This document shows positions 1 to 13,062 of a stretch of 64,000 nucleotides of DNA, in pieces. Position numbers and translations under genes: made by a program. Each line of letters starts with the position of its first letter. Position 1 is the first letter of the stretch. Below the pieces are notes generated by a model. That model did no database searches and had not been told where the DNA came from. It saw only the letters and a list, made by a program, of their open reading frames with translations. The DNA is from Cristatella mucedo (taxonomy: Eukaryota > Bryozoa > Phylactolaemata > Cristatellidae): assembly GCA_009760855.2 (NCBI GenBank), contig WPIO01000062.1, positions 1 to 64,000 of the forward strand, given 5' to 3'.

Positions 1-481
1 ACCGTAGCGGGAGCCGCAGGGCGCGCGAAAACCTGCGAGCAGCGAGGAAATGTGCTGCGATCCCCACCGAGAGATGCTCGCATGCGGGCCGCCATCAGCC
101 GACGGCGTCGCAACAGCTGGACCACTTTGAGCGCTTCACTTGGCTCCGGTACCAGGATGTGGCAGCACGGCGAAAGGCAGGCTGCCACCAGTAGCTGCAC
201 GCAAAAGTTAGATACTTGGCACAGCCTCGGTCTCGTGACCGTCTCGACAGCACGAGCCTTGAATTGGAGTTTGGGGTGCTGCCCAGACCTGCCGCGACAA
301 AAGCCCCATGATGCAGCGGGCGAAGTCGCACGAAGACTTTGGTGCTATCTGCAAGGAGGCTGGCCAACTACCTAAGGTGCGACACACCTGTCCTCGTGTA
401 TACCACCTCTCATTGCATCGACTCCTCGGCTGACATGACCGTGCCAATCGGGACCGTTGGCTGTGCCCGAAGTGTACATTG
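1..481 (+). pseudogene. PHF21A-like PHD exon, degenerate partial copy
   Basis: Aligned by eye to the PHD exon of the fourth full unit, this begins inside the exon (the window edge removes its start) and ends near 481, where the usual TAG is replaced by a TTG-like change. Fragments encoding the CDTCPRVYH region are recognisable at about 370-410, but numerous 1-3 base indels scatter the coding sequence over all three frames. It cannot encode a PHD finger as written. Indels far outnumber substitutions, so some or all of the damage may be sequencing or assembly error. Confidence 0.75.
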
Positions 482-960
482 TCGGCAAATTTAGTGAACA
501 TGTGAAGGAATCATCAAGGTTGTGCCCTAGCTTTCCGCATGCCAGCCTCTCCTAGCGTTCGTAATAAATATTGAATCAAACCAAATCCCTATTGCACACT
601 TTCTTGCCTCATGCAAACTGAAACTCAAAGTTTGCAGTTATATATGTGGGTGTTGTGTGTGGGGTGTGTCGTATGGGTGTTGTTTGTGTGTGGTGCATTG
701 CCGTTGGCGGGGGTTGTGTGAGTATGTTGTTTTCTGTAATCGTATGCCAATGTCAAGAAACGTATGGCCAAATTCTACTACAGCTCTATCTCTTCGCGGC
801 GTGGGAAAATATCTCAATCGAAGCTCCGGGTAAAGCACTTATAGCTGAAAAAGCAGGGACGTGTGCCTGGCGCTGAACTATCTTTGCCATGTTGACATGG
901 CTGCTTTGCTTCTAACTCGAGGGCTGAGAGCAAGCTACTACTTACAATATGATTTCAGAC
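1..960 (+). repeat. Truncated left-edge array unit (3' part only)
   Basis: This matches the last ~960 bp of the unit: the PHD exon, poly(A) region and a degraded GT-rich tract around 641-720. Compared with the other units it has a small insertion or deletion every 10-15 bases, many in short runs. The unit start lies outside the window. Confidence 0.85.
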
Positions 961-3729
961 AAAAACCTTCGAGCATATGCAAGCATCGCTAGGAAAGGAC
1001 GGCTGTCGGGTATCCCCTGATGGGGCAGGCGGATAGCAACTTTGTCCTATCCGCGGCAGAAAAGAAACAATCGCGTGGATCATGAATATGCTAACTATCA
1101 ATGAAACTATTCATCTATCGATTTGGTAAAATTGCTAAAATCGTCCAGAAACGTGGAAATTTAAATCACCCTAATGCGTGACCCTCAGCGGAGCAGATCA
1201 CGGGTAGGCGGCACTCATTCACGTGGTGAAATTCCAATGGCAATTCTGCTTTTCCCAAAAACAAACCTGTTGATTCTTCGGACAGCTCCGATCGAGTCCG
1301 TTCTTCTCGGTCGGTGACATCCTCGAGTCTTATTCCAGCCGCCGCACTTTCCAGGTGACCTTTCTGTCCCATCATTGCAAAGTCTCGATTTGGAATTATC
1401 ACTCCCGTCTGTGTCTTGAGACATTCGGCGGCCAAGGTGGCACAGCCCCAACGTAATCCGCCAGATTCGTTAAAAGCTAGTAATCGATGTATTTTAATAG
1501 CAATAGCAAACGTTTCATGTCGGCCCAAGAGTAAATATTCGACAGCAGAAGGTGAGATTCATAAGGCCAGCAGCATGCATAGTTTACATATCAAGGAAGC
1601 ATAGATGAAGAAACAAGACAATTTCAGTAGTTGCTCTTCAAAGTATCGTCCGTCTGGGGACTGAGGTATTGCCAGGTTGTAACGGTTCTCACTATTTACG
1701 ACTTAGCTAAAGGACAATGGCCTGTCTGCAAAGAGTATGGATGGTCACTGGACGGATCAGCTACATTGGCCGTCAGGGTAGCACCGTGTACCACTTGGGG
1801 GATTTACAAAAGCAAGCCCTGTTAGACACGTAACGCTGTAGTAATTGCAGGTAGAGGAAATGAAAGCCGACGTACTGACTTCAACGTCGCCTGTCGCTAT
1901 TTAACTTTGGATGGTTATATTTCATCCCAAACCCCATAGGACGTTCCAGCATGTACTGCATCATTCCAGTTCGCCGAAAAAGGAAGCATGGTCGCCTATG
2001 ACAGAGAAGAAGTACACGCATGATGATAATTTAAGTCAGCTTGCCGTGCGGGTTTGGTCCAGCAGTGAAGGTAATCGCCCCGACAAAACCATATGGCGAG
2101 GTCGTGTTCTCGAGCCCCGAAGGCATATGTCAGCGCCTGAACTGAGACCAGGAGCTCTCTTGGGGCGCGTTTACGAGTTAGATACATCGCACCTGTAACT
2201 TCCCTACATCGGAGGGAATAAAAGAAAGAACATGCCTTTGTGCATTGTATTTATCAAATTCAATCCCCAATACTTGCCCAGCAAGAGGCAACAAGTTCTT
2301 TAATGAGCTGACTTGAAATGCGAAAGACGATTGCCGAACTGAGCGCCCAAGACTAAAACGAACGGAAGACCCATATGTGTCCAAAGGAAACAAGGATGAT
2401 GAAAACACACCTCTCCATCACCGTCACGGTTAAGGTAACGTGTATATATAGCAGGGTTAAGTTTCGAAACAATCAAACACAAGCACAAATGTCCAGAAAT
2501 GTTGGAATCATGAAAAACAGTGTGTCAAGGCGAGAAATACTATGGTTGACAATATTTTGCCTGCGGGAAAAATGAACGGTGTCTCTCTTTATTCAGATCA
2601 TTTTAACCGGTAATATTGTCGTTTGTAAACTGCAACGTTTTTGAAACATAGCCACAAATGAGTAAACAATGACAAATGGCTGCTGCACCAGCACAAAAGG
2701 GATAAGATGGGCATTCCATATACCGCTAACGGTGAGTGTTAAGGTAACAGCTAGCGTTAGCCACACCACACACAAATTAGCCAGGATCTACGTTCTGAGG
2801 GCTGCAGTCGTCGAGGTCCTCGTGTGCTCTCCAGTTGCGAGAAATGGATAAGCATTCAGCAGCGAAAAATGAGAAAAATTACTACAGATAAACTGTTCTC
2901 AATGGCTCACATATGACGCTGAAGAATTGGAGTGTTGCGAATGGATTTGAATGGTAAAGCTTGAGGGAGGCATCATCAACTTGATGACAGCTACCGATTA
3001 AATTCAATGTGGCTATAATTGAAAACTTCTAGTTTCACCTGATGTCCGATCCTTGCATGCTGGCGATTTGGCAGATATCGGAGTATTTCCTCAGGCGTTA
3101 GCGATGTAGCACTTAATTAAGTGGGCATGTAAACACAAACGATTATCCAAAACGTGTAGTACAGGCGAAAGGGCTGAGCAAATCACTAACAGTGCTCACT
3201 TAGTTGATCATGGCCATGATGCGTATTATCGTTCTCATATTTCGGCATTTTAGCTATTAAAGAAAGTCTTGGACTGGATAAGTTTAGGCTTACAGTCGAC
3301 TACGGGCCCGTTCACTTCCAAGCACCTTCGTGGGTGCTGACTATAACTATTACTTATTGAATTGGGAAAATTATACCAGCTAACCTTTGAGATAGGGCAA
3401 GGGTGAATGCAAAGAAGTAGGACAAAAATTGTAGTGATTGTACAAAAGCACAGCCCCGGCGCATAGTTACCACCTGATTCGGCTATTAGCAGCAAGGCGC
3501 ATCTAGTTCATCTATAACTGGGCCAGTGTATCACGGGCCAACTGTAGTAACAAAACGGGTCCCTATGGGCGCAAAATGTGTTTATGAAAATCGGACAACC
3601 AGGAAATACTTAATATGGCGACTTCTCTGAGGTGCAGGCATCAACGTCTCGGTTTGCAGTATGGCTGCTGTGCCTACCAAAATCGTCTTCCATCTTCGCT
3701 ATTGAGCAGTCTACATACTAAATACGGAC

Positions 3730-5257
3730 ATGGACAAAATCGAATTAGATATTCAAAAGACTGCCGATCCAACTGCCGGAACGTCAAGTGGTATGTATCT
3801 ATCAGGTCATGTGAATGTGAGCAGCACTAGTTGGTGCTCCACGTTTTTACCTAAGGAGTTCAATCCACTGCTGCTACCAAATATTGTCGATATTTTGTCA
3901 CTACTTACTATACTTCTATAATAGCGGCTGAGAATATAAACCAATGCAGGCATTGAATTCAAACTGACGTTGTGCCACTTTATGGTTGTGACTTTCCCGA
4001 CCATGTCTGGCGAGAAGTGGTATCCGTGAGTGCAGTGCTTGCTCGTGATGACCCGGCTAATGGGATCTGATTCGGCAGCCGTGTAGTCTGCATGCGATTG
4101 TGGTAGGCATTGAGGCTCTTCTGCTGGTACATGGAACAGGCTGCTTAATCGCTTGGCTTTAAGTTAATTTTTAAGTTGCCATTACTAGTCTGTGGGAGTG
4201 CTGCGAACAATGGAACGTATTAATTTGCTATTACAGCCATTCGTGTAGTCTTGCCATCCTAGCTCTTTACGTTCAGTGCGAGTTCTCTGGTGGGCTTCTT
4301 CGGACCACCTAGTGGCCAACATTTTAAACCTCGAGAGCTGTGCACTGCTCATCTCGAGTATCGCATAGAGGTGAATCTAAACTATATCTATTAGCACATA
4401 GCTGTCGAATACCTAGCGGATTCACCTGAAAACGTCGTTACATAATAATGCGTTCCATTCATAGCTTCGCCTAAAGCTGTCCTTCGTAGGGGCTGCTCGA
4501 GCATGTCACCGAATACGAGTCGCTATGAGAGCCCGTCGTGAGTTTTCTCGCAACGTTCAATTTTCCTTCTACACGCCAACAGTTAACTGGCATGTGCATG
4601 AACACAATTCGCTGCAGCTCTTGTCTCGTTTCAGAATAATTCACGCACAACAGTTGCTCATGCTTGTAGCAAACATGAATGTTTTCTAGTTGGAGGTCAC
4701 CAAACCCAAGCACCCGCGTTGCCTCTACCATCACAGAGAAGACGTCGAGCCACCCAGTACTAACCGTAGCGGGAGCCGAGTGGCGCCGAAAACCTGCGAG
4801 CAGCGAGGGAAATGTGCTTCGATCGAGCCCCACCGAGAGCTGCGCATTTACGCCTGCTGGCCCGACATCGCCGACGGCGTCGCCACCAGCTGGACACTGA
4901 TTTGAGCGCTTACTTGGCTCCCCGGTACCGAGATGTTGCAGCACGCGAAATGCAGGCTGCCACCAGTCTCGGATGCACGCCAATAAGTTAGACTACTTGG
5001 CCAGCCTCGGTCTCGTGCCCGTCTCGACAGCACGAGCCATTGAATTGGAGGTTGGGGCTGCTGGCCCAGCACCTGCTGCGACAATAAAGCCCCCTGCTTC
5101 AGCGAGCGAGTCGCACGAAGACTTTTGTGCCATCTGCAAGGAGGCTGGCCAACTGCTAATGTGCGACACCTGTCCTCGTGTATACCACTTGGATTGCCTG
5201 ACTCCTCGGCTGAATGACGTGCCACGGGGACGTTGGCTGTGCCCGAAGTGTACATAG
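3730..5257 (+). pseudogene. PHF21A-like truncated PHD gene, array copy 1, frameshifted
   Basis: The two-exon layout is kept: exon 1 at 3730-3790 (ATG to a GTATGT donor) and exon 2 at 4690-5257 after the TTTCTAG acceptor. Exon 2 is 568 nt instead of 554 nt. Insertions around 4738, 4824, 4850, 4900 and 4967 shift the frame and create an early stop. The last ~290 nt are intact and still encode the C4HC3 PHD finger, the TAG stop at 5255-5257 and AATAAA at 5329-5334. By sequence this is a broken copy. It could encode the PHD segment only if another start or splice were used. Confidence 0.75.
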
Positions 5258-5395
5258 TCGGACAATTTAGGAAACTGTAAAGGAAATCAAGTTGCCATAG
5301 CCTTTCTATGCAGCCTTCCTAAATTCTTAATAAATATTGAACAACCAATGCCTATTCGCACCTTTCTTGCTCAGCAAATTGAACTCAATTGCAGT

Positions 5396-5401
<6 letters not shown>

Positions 5402-5426
<25 letters not shown>
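5402..5426. repeat. (GT)n microsatellite, array unit 1
   Basis: About 12 GT repeats follow the poly(A) region of array copy 1. Confidence 0.9.
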
Positions 5427-8325
5427 ATGGGTGTGTTTGCTAGTGTGTGCATTGTCGTTGGCGTGGGTGTGTGAGTATGTGTTTTGTAATCGATGCCATG
5501 CAAGAACTTATGCAAATTCCTACAGTCTATGCTTCGCGTTGAAATATGCAATCGAAGCTCAGGTAAAGCACTTATAGCTGAAAGCAGTGACTGTGCCTTG
5601 CGAGACTTTCTTTGCCATGTTGACATGGGCTGGCTTTGCTGCTAACTCGGGTCTGATAGTCAATGCTACTACTTACAATCTGATTTTCGTCAAACAAACT
5701 CCGAGCACTATGCCAAGCATCTCTAAGGAAGTGACTGTCCGGTTATCCCCTGATGGGGCCAGGCGATAGCAACTTTGTCCATCAGCGGCCAGAAACAATC
5801 GGTGGACATGATATGCTAACTTATCAATTAACTATTCATCTATCGATTTGGTAAATTGCCTAAAATCGTCCAGAACGTGGAATTTAAATCACCTAATGCG
5901 TTTACCCTCAGAGTAGCAGATCACGGTTAAGGCGGCCCACTCATTCACGTGGTGAAATTCCAATGGCAATTCTGCTTTTCCCAAAACAAACCTGTGATTC
6001 TTCGGCCAGCTCCGATCTATGTCCGTCTCTGTGACATCATCGATTCTTATTTCAGCCGCCGCACTTTCCAGTGACCTTTCTTTCCCATTCATTGCAAAGT
6101 CGATTTGGAATATCACTCCCGTCTTGTCTTGAGACATTCGTGGCCATAGCTGGCAACAGCTCCAACTTAATCCGCCGATTCGTAAAAGCTAGTAATCGAT
6201 GTATTTTAATAGCAATAGCAACGTTCATGTCGGCCCAAGAGAATATTAGCATCAGAAGTGTGAGATTCATAAGGCCATCAGCATGCATATTTACATACTC
6301 AAGGAAGCATTAGCTATGGAAGAACAAGACAATTCAGTAGTTCCTCTTCAAATATCGTCACGTCTGGGGACTAGGTATTGCCAGGTTGTAAAGTTCTCAC
6401 TATTTACGACTTAGCTAAAGGAAATGGACTGTCTGCAAAGTATTGGATGGTCACTGAAGGATCAGCTACCTTGGCCCGTCAGGGTAGCACGTGTTACACT
6501 TGGGGGATTACAAAATCAAGCCTGTAAGACACGTAACGCTGTAGTAATTGCAGTTAGAGAAATGAAAGCGACTCTACTGACTTCAACGTCGCTGTGCATT
6601 TAACTTTGGATGGTATATTTCATCCCAACCCATAGACGTCCAGCTGTACTGCATTCATTCCAGTTCGCCGAAAAAGGAAGCGTGTTCGCCTATGACCAGA
6701 GAAGAAGATACACGCATGATGATAATTAAGTCATCTTGCCGAGCTGGTTTGGTCCAGCAGTGAAGGTAATCGCCCCGACCAACATCTGGCTGAGGTCGTG
6801 TTCTCGAGCCCCGAAGCATATGTTAAGCGCCTGAATGAAGACCAAGCTCTCTTGGGGCGCTTTAAAAATGAGTTATATACATCTCACCTTATAACTTCCC
6901 TACATCTGGAGGGAAGAAATGCCTTTGTGCATTGTATTTATCAAATCAATCCCCAATCTTGCCCATCAAGAGGCAACAGTCTTTAATTTTTAGCTCTGAC
7001 TTGAAATGCGAAAGACGACTGCGAACTGGAGCCCCAAATACTAAAACGAACTGAAGACCCATATGTTTCCAAAGGAAAAAGGATGAAAAACACACCTCTC
7101 CATACCGTCACGGTAAGGTAACGTGTATAAAAAAATAGCAGGGTTAGTCTAACAATCAAACAAGCACAAATGTCCAGAAATGTTGGCATCATGAAAAACA
7201 GCTTGTTGTCAATGCGAATACTACTGGTTGTATCAATTATTTTGCATGCGGAAAAATTCGAACGTTGTCTCTCTTTATTCAGCTTCATTTTAACCGGATA
7301 ATTATTGTCGTTTGTAAACTGCAACGTTTTTTAACTATATGCCACAAATTGAGTAAACAATGACAATGGCTGCTGCACCAGCACAAAGGGCTAAGACTGG
7401 GCATTCACATATACCGCTAACTTGTGAGTGTTAAGTGTAAAGCTATCGTTAGCACACACACACAAAATTAGCCAGGCTCTTACGTTCTAGAGGGCCTGCA
7501 GTCTTCCGAGGTCCATCGTGTGCTCTCCATTGCGAGAAATTGGAAAGAAAGCTTCACAGCTGAATGAGAAAATTACAAGAAACTGTTCTCAAGGCTCAAG
7601 TATGATGCGAAGAATTGGAGTGTTCGAATGGATTTGAATGGTAAACTTGAGAGCATCATCATCACTTGATGACACTACCGATTTAAATTCAATGGCTATA
7701 ATTGAAAACTTCTAGTTTCACTCTCTGTGTCCGATCTTGCATGCTGCATTGCAGATATGGAGATTTCCTCAGCGTAGCATGTACACTTTAAAGTGCATGT
7801 AAACACAAACGATATCCACAACTTGTATTACATGCGAAAGGGCTGACAATCACAACATTGCCACTAGTTGACATGCCTGATCGTATTACTCTCATTTTCC
7901 TTTTAGCTATAAAAGAAAGTCTGACGTATAAGTTAGGCTTACAGTCGACTAGCCAGTTCACTTCCAAGCACTTCGTGGTGGCTGCTGAACTATACTTATT
8001 TTGAATTGCAAATTAACACTACCTTTAGGTAGGCAAGGGTGAATGCAAGAAGTAGGACAAAAATTGTAGTGATTGTACAAAAGCACGCCCCGGCCAGTAG
8101 TTACCACCTGACGGCTATTGCAGCACCATCTAGTCATTTATAACTGCCAGTGATCACGGCCAACTGTAGAACAACCCGCAAAATGTGTTTTATGAAATCC
8201 GGAACCGGAATACTAATATGGCGACTTCCTGAGTGAAGGCATCAACGTTCGGTTTGCAGTACGCTGTGCCTACCAAAATCGTCTTCCATCTTCGCTATTG
8301 AGCAGTCTACATACTAAATACGGAC

Positions 8326-10000
8326 ATGGACAAAATCGAATTAGATATTCAAAAGACTGCCGATCCAACTGCCGGAACGTCAAGTGGTATGTATCTATCA
8401 GGTCATGTGAATGTGAGCACACTAGTTGGTGCTCCACGTTTTTACCTAAGGAGTTCAATCCACTGCTGCTACCAAATATTGTCGATATTTTGTCACTACT
8501 TACTATACTTCTATAATAGCGGCTGAGAATATAAACCAATGCAGGCATTGAATTCAAACTGACGATGCACTTTTATTTGCTTGCTAATGGAAGCAAAAAC
8601 CGGCAGCGTTTATGGCAGCACTTTGAGCAAATCGACTAAATTCGGTGTGACAGCGACGGAATTTAGCAGAATTTGAGCTCTTGTCTTTCAAACACGGCCA
8701 TGAGTTGCGAGAGTAGCCATATCGTTGTGCCACTTTATGGTTGTGACTTTCCCGACCATGTCTGGCGAGAAGTGGTATCCGTGAGTGCAGTGCTTGCTCG
8801 TGATGACCCGGCTAATGGGATCTGATTCGGCAGCCGTGTAGTCTGCATGCGATTGTGGTAGGCATTGAGGCTCTTCTGCTGGTACATGGAACAGGCTGCT
8901 TAATCGCTTGGCTTTAAGTTAATTTTTTAAGTTGCCATTACTAGTCTGTGGGAGTGCTGCGAACAATGGAACGTATTAATTTGCTATTACAGCCATTCGT
9001 GTAGTCTTGCCATCCTAGCTCTTTACGTTCAGTACAGGTTCTTGGGTGGGCTTCGTCGGACCACCTAGTGGCCTACATTTTAAACCTCGAGAGCTGTGCA
9101 CTGCTCAACTCGAGTATCTCATAGAGGTGAATCTAAACTATATCTATTAGCACATAGCTGTCGAATACCTAGCGGATTCACCTGAAAACGTCGTTACATA
9201 ATAATGCGTTCCATTCGTAGCTTCGCCTAAAGCTGTCCTTCGTAGGGGCTGCTCGAGCATGTCACCGAATACGAGTCGCTATGAGAGCCCGTCGTGAGTT
9301 TTCTCGCAACGTTCAATTTTCCTTCTACACGCCAACAGTTAACTGGCATGTGCATGAGCACAATTCGCTGCAGCTCTTGTCTCGTTTCAGAATAATTCAC
9401 GCACAACAGTTGCCTCATGCTTGTAGCAAAAATAATTTTTTTCTAGTTGAAGGTGACTAAACCCAAGCACCCGCGTTGCCTCTACCATCACAGCAGACGG
9501 TCGAGCCACCCAGTACTAACCGTAGCGGGAGCCGAGTGGCGCCGAAAACCTGCGAGCAGCGAGGGAAATGTGCTTCGATCCCCACCGAGAGCTGCATTAC
9601 GCCTGCTGGCCCGACATCGCCGACGGCGTCGCCGCCAGCTGGACACTTTGAGCGCTTACTTGGCTCCCGGTACCGAGATGTGGCAGCACGCGAAATGCAG
9701 GCTGCCACCAGTCCGGATGCACGCAATAAGTTAGACTACTTGGCCAGCCTCGGTCTCGTGCCCGTCTCGACAGCACGAGCCATTGAATTGGAGGTTGGGG
9801 CTGCTGGCCCAGCACCTGCTGCGACAATAAAGCCCCCTGCTTCAGCGAGCGAGTCGCACGAAGACTTTTGTGCCATCTGCAAGGAGGCTGGCCAACTGCT
9901 AATGTGCGACACCTGTCCTCGTGTATACCACTTGGATTGCCTGACTCCTCGGCTGAATGACGTGCCACGGGGACGTTGGCTGTGCCCGAAGTGTACATAG
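8326..10000 (+). pseudogene. PHF21A-like truncated PHD gene, array copy 2, early stop
   Basis: Exon 1 is 8326-8386 and exon 2 is 9447-10000 (554 nt, same length as the intact copy). Just after the acceptor, two substitutions change the conserved Gly-Gly-His-Gln start of exon 2 to Glu-Gly-Asp-stop, so the spliced frame terminates after five codons of exon 2. The acceptor region is also altered to an A-rich then T-rich run. The rest of exon 2, including the PHD finger, stays open, so the loss is a single early lesion. AATAAA follows at 10072-10077. Confidence 0.75.
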
Positions 10001-10144
10001 TCGGACAATTTAGGAAACTGTGAAGGAAATCAAGTTGCCATAGCCTTTCTATGCAGCCTTCCTAAATTCTTAATAAATATTGAACAACCAATGCCTATTC
10101 GCACCTTTCTTGCTCAGCAAATTGAACTCAATTGCAGTTATATA

Positions 10145-10161
10145 TGTGTGTGTGTGTGTGT
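10145..10161. repeat. (GT)n microsatellite, array unit 2
   Basis: About 8 GT repeats, the shortest pure tract among the full units. Confidence 0.9.
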
Positions 10162-13062
10162 ATGGGTGTGTTTGCTAGTGTGTGCATTGTCGTTGGCGTG
10201 GGTGTGTGAGTATGTGTTTTGTAATCGATGCCATGCAAGAACTTATGCAAATTCCTACAGTCTATGCTTCGCGTTGAAATATGCAATCGAAGCTCAGGTA
10301 AAGCACTTATAGCTGAAAGCAGTGACTGTGCCTTGCGAGACTTTCTTTGCCATGTTGACATGGGCTGGCTTTGCTGCTAACTCGGGTCTGATAGTCAATG
10401 CTAATACTTACAATCTGATTTTCGTCAAACAACCTTCGAGCACTATGCCAAGCATCTCTAAGGAAGTGACTGTCCGGTTATCCCCTGATGGGGCCAGGCG
10501 ATAGCAACTTTGTCCATCAGCGGCCAGAAACAATCGGTGGACATGATATGCTAACTTATCAATTAACTATTCATCTATCGATTTGGTAAATTGCCTAAAA
10601 TCGTCCAGAACGTGGAATTTAAATCACCTAATGCGTTTACCCTCAGAGTAGCAGATCACGGTTAAGGCGGCCCACTCATTCACGTGGTGAAATTCCAATG
10701 GCAATTTCTGCTTTCTCAAAACAAACCTGTGATTCTTCGGCCAGCTCCGATCTATGTCCGTCTCGGTGGTGACATCATCGATTCTTATTCAGCCGCCGCA
10801 CTTTCCAGTGACCTTTCTTTCCCATTCATTGCAAAGTCGATTTGGAATATCACTCCCGTCTTGTCTTGAGACATTCGTGGCCATAGCTGGCAACAGCTCC
10901 AACTTAATCCGCCGATTCGTAAAAGCTAGTAATCGATGTATTTTTAATAGCAATAGCAACGTTCATGTCGGCCCCAAGAGAATATTAGCATCAGAAGTGT
11001 GAGATTCATAAGGCCATCAGCATGCATATTTACATACTCAAGGAAGCATTAGCTATGGAAGTACAAGACAATTCAGTAGTTCCTCTTCAAATATCGTCAC
11101 GTCTGGGGACTAGGTATTGCCAGGTTGTAAAGTTCTCACTATTTACGACTTAGCTAAAGGAAATGGACTGTCTGCAAAGTATTGGATGGTCACTGAAGGA
11201 TCAGCTACCTTGGCCCGTCAGGGTAGCACGTGTTACACTTGGGGGATTACAAAATCAAGCCTGTAAGACACGTAACGCTGTAGTAATTGCAGTTAGAGAA
11301 ATGAAAGCGACTCTACTGACTTCAACGTCGCTGTGCATTTAACTTTGGATGGTATATTTCATCCCAACCCATAGACGTCCAGCTGTACTGCATTCATTCC
11401 AGTTCGCCGAAAAAGGAAGCGTGTTCGCCTATGACCAGAGAAGAAGAAGATACACGCATGATGATAATTAAGTCATCTTGCCGAGCTGGTTTGGTCCAGC
11501 AGTGAAGGTAATCGCCCCGACCAACATCTGGCTGAGGTCGTGTTCTCGAGCCCCGAAGCATATGTTAAGCGCCTGAATGAAGACCAAGCTCTCTTGGGGC
11601 GCTTTAAAAAATGAGTTATATACATCTCACCTTATAACTTCCCTACATCTGGAGGGAAGAAATGCCTTTGTGCATTGTATTTATCAAATCAATCCCCAAT
11701 CTTGCCCATCAAGAGGCAACAGTCTTTAATTTTTAGCTCTGACTTGAAATGCGAAAGACGACTGCGAACTGGAGCCCCAAATACTAAAACGAACTGAAGA
11801 CCCATATGTTTCCAAAGGAAAAAAGGATGAAAAACACACCTCTCCATACCGTCACGGTAAGGTAACGTGTATAAAAAAATAGCAGGGTTAGTCTAACAAT
11901 CAAACAAGCACAAATGTCCAGAAATGTTGGCATCATGAAAACAGCTTGTTGTCAATGCGAATACTACTGGTTGTATCAATTATTTTGCATGCGGAAAAAT
12001 TCGAACGTTGTCTCTCTTTATTCAGCTTCATTTTAACCGGATAATTATTGTCGTTTGTAAACTGCAACGTTTTTTTTTAACTATATGCCACAAATTGAGT
12101 AAACAATGACAATGGCTGCTGCACCAGCACAAAAGGGCTAAGACTGGGCATTCACATATACCGCTAACTTGTGAGTGTTAAGTGTAAAGCTATCGTTTAG
12201 CACACACACACAAAATTAGCCAGGCTCTTACGTTCTAGAGGGCCTGCAGTCTTCCGAGGTCCATCGTGTGCTCTCCATTGCGAGAAATTGGAAAGCTTCA
12301 CAGCTGAATGAGAAAATTACAAGAAACTGTTCTCAAGGCTCAAGTATGATGCGAAGAATTGGAGTGTTCGAATGGATTTGAATGGTAAACTTGAGAGCAT
12401 CATCAACTTGATGACACTACCGATTAAATTCAATGGCTATAATTGAAAACTTCTAGTTTCACTCTGTGTCCGATCTTGCATGCTGCATTGCAGATATGGA
12501 GATTTCCTCAGCGTAGCATGTACACTTTAAAGTGCATGTAAACACAAACGATATCCACAACTTGTATTACATGCGAAAGGGCTGACAATCACAACATTGC
12601 CACTAGTTGACATGCCTGATCGTATTACTCTCATTTTCCTTTTAGCTATAAAAGAAAGTCTGACGTATAAGTTAGGCTTACAGTCGACTAGCCAGTTCAC
12701 TTCCAAGCACTTCGTGGTGGCTGAACTATACTTATTTTGAATTGCAAATTAACACTACCTTTAGGTAGGCAAGGGTGAATGCAAGAAGTAGGACAAAAAT
12801 TGTAGTGATTGTACAAAAGCACGCCCCGGCCAGTAGTTACCACCTGACGGCTATTGCAGCACCATCTAGTCATTTATAACTGGCCAGTGATCACGGCCAA
12901 CTGTAGAACAACCCGCAAAATGTGTTTTATGAAATCCGGAACCGGAATACTAATATGGCGACTTCCTGAGTGAAGGCATCAACGTTCGGTTTGCAGTACG
13001 CTGTGCCTACCAAAATCGTCTTCCATCTTCGCTATTGAGCAGTCTACATACTAAATACGGAC

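Larger units (their letters stand above)
961..5692 (+). repeat. Array unit 1 (indel-rich, 160-bp deletion)
   Basis: First full unit. From 961 to about 3676 it differs from the later units by dense small indels. From about 3676 to 4700 it is nearly identical to them, and indels return at 4730-4990. It lacks a 160-bp segment present in all later units (8565-8724 in unit 2). The junction is at 3969/3970. The embedded SINE is at about 2046-2175. Confidence 0.9.
5693..10427 (+). repeat. Array unit 2
   Basis: Full unit, close to the array consensus. It carries private micro-duplications, for example GAAA near 7548, CT near 7714 and GCT near 7982. The embedded SINE is at about 6743-6876. The GT tract is short (10145-10161). 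Confidence 0.92.
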
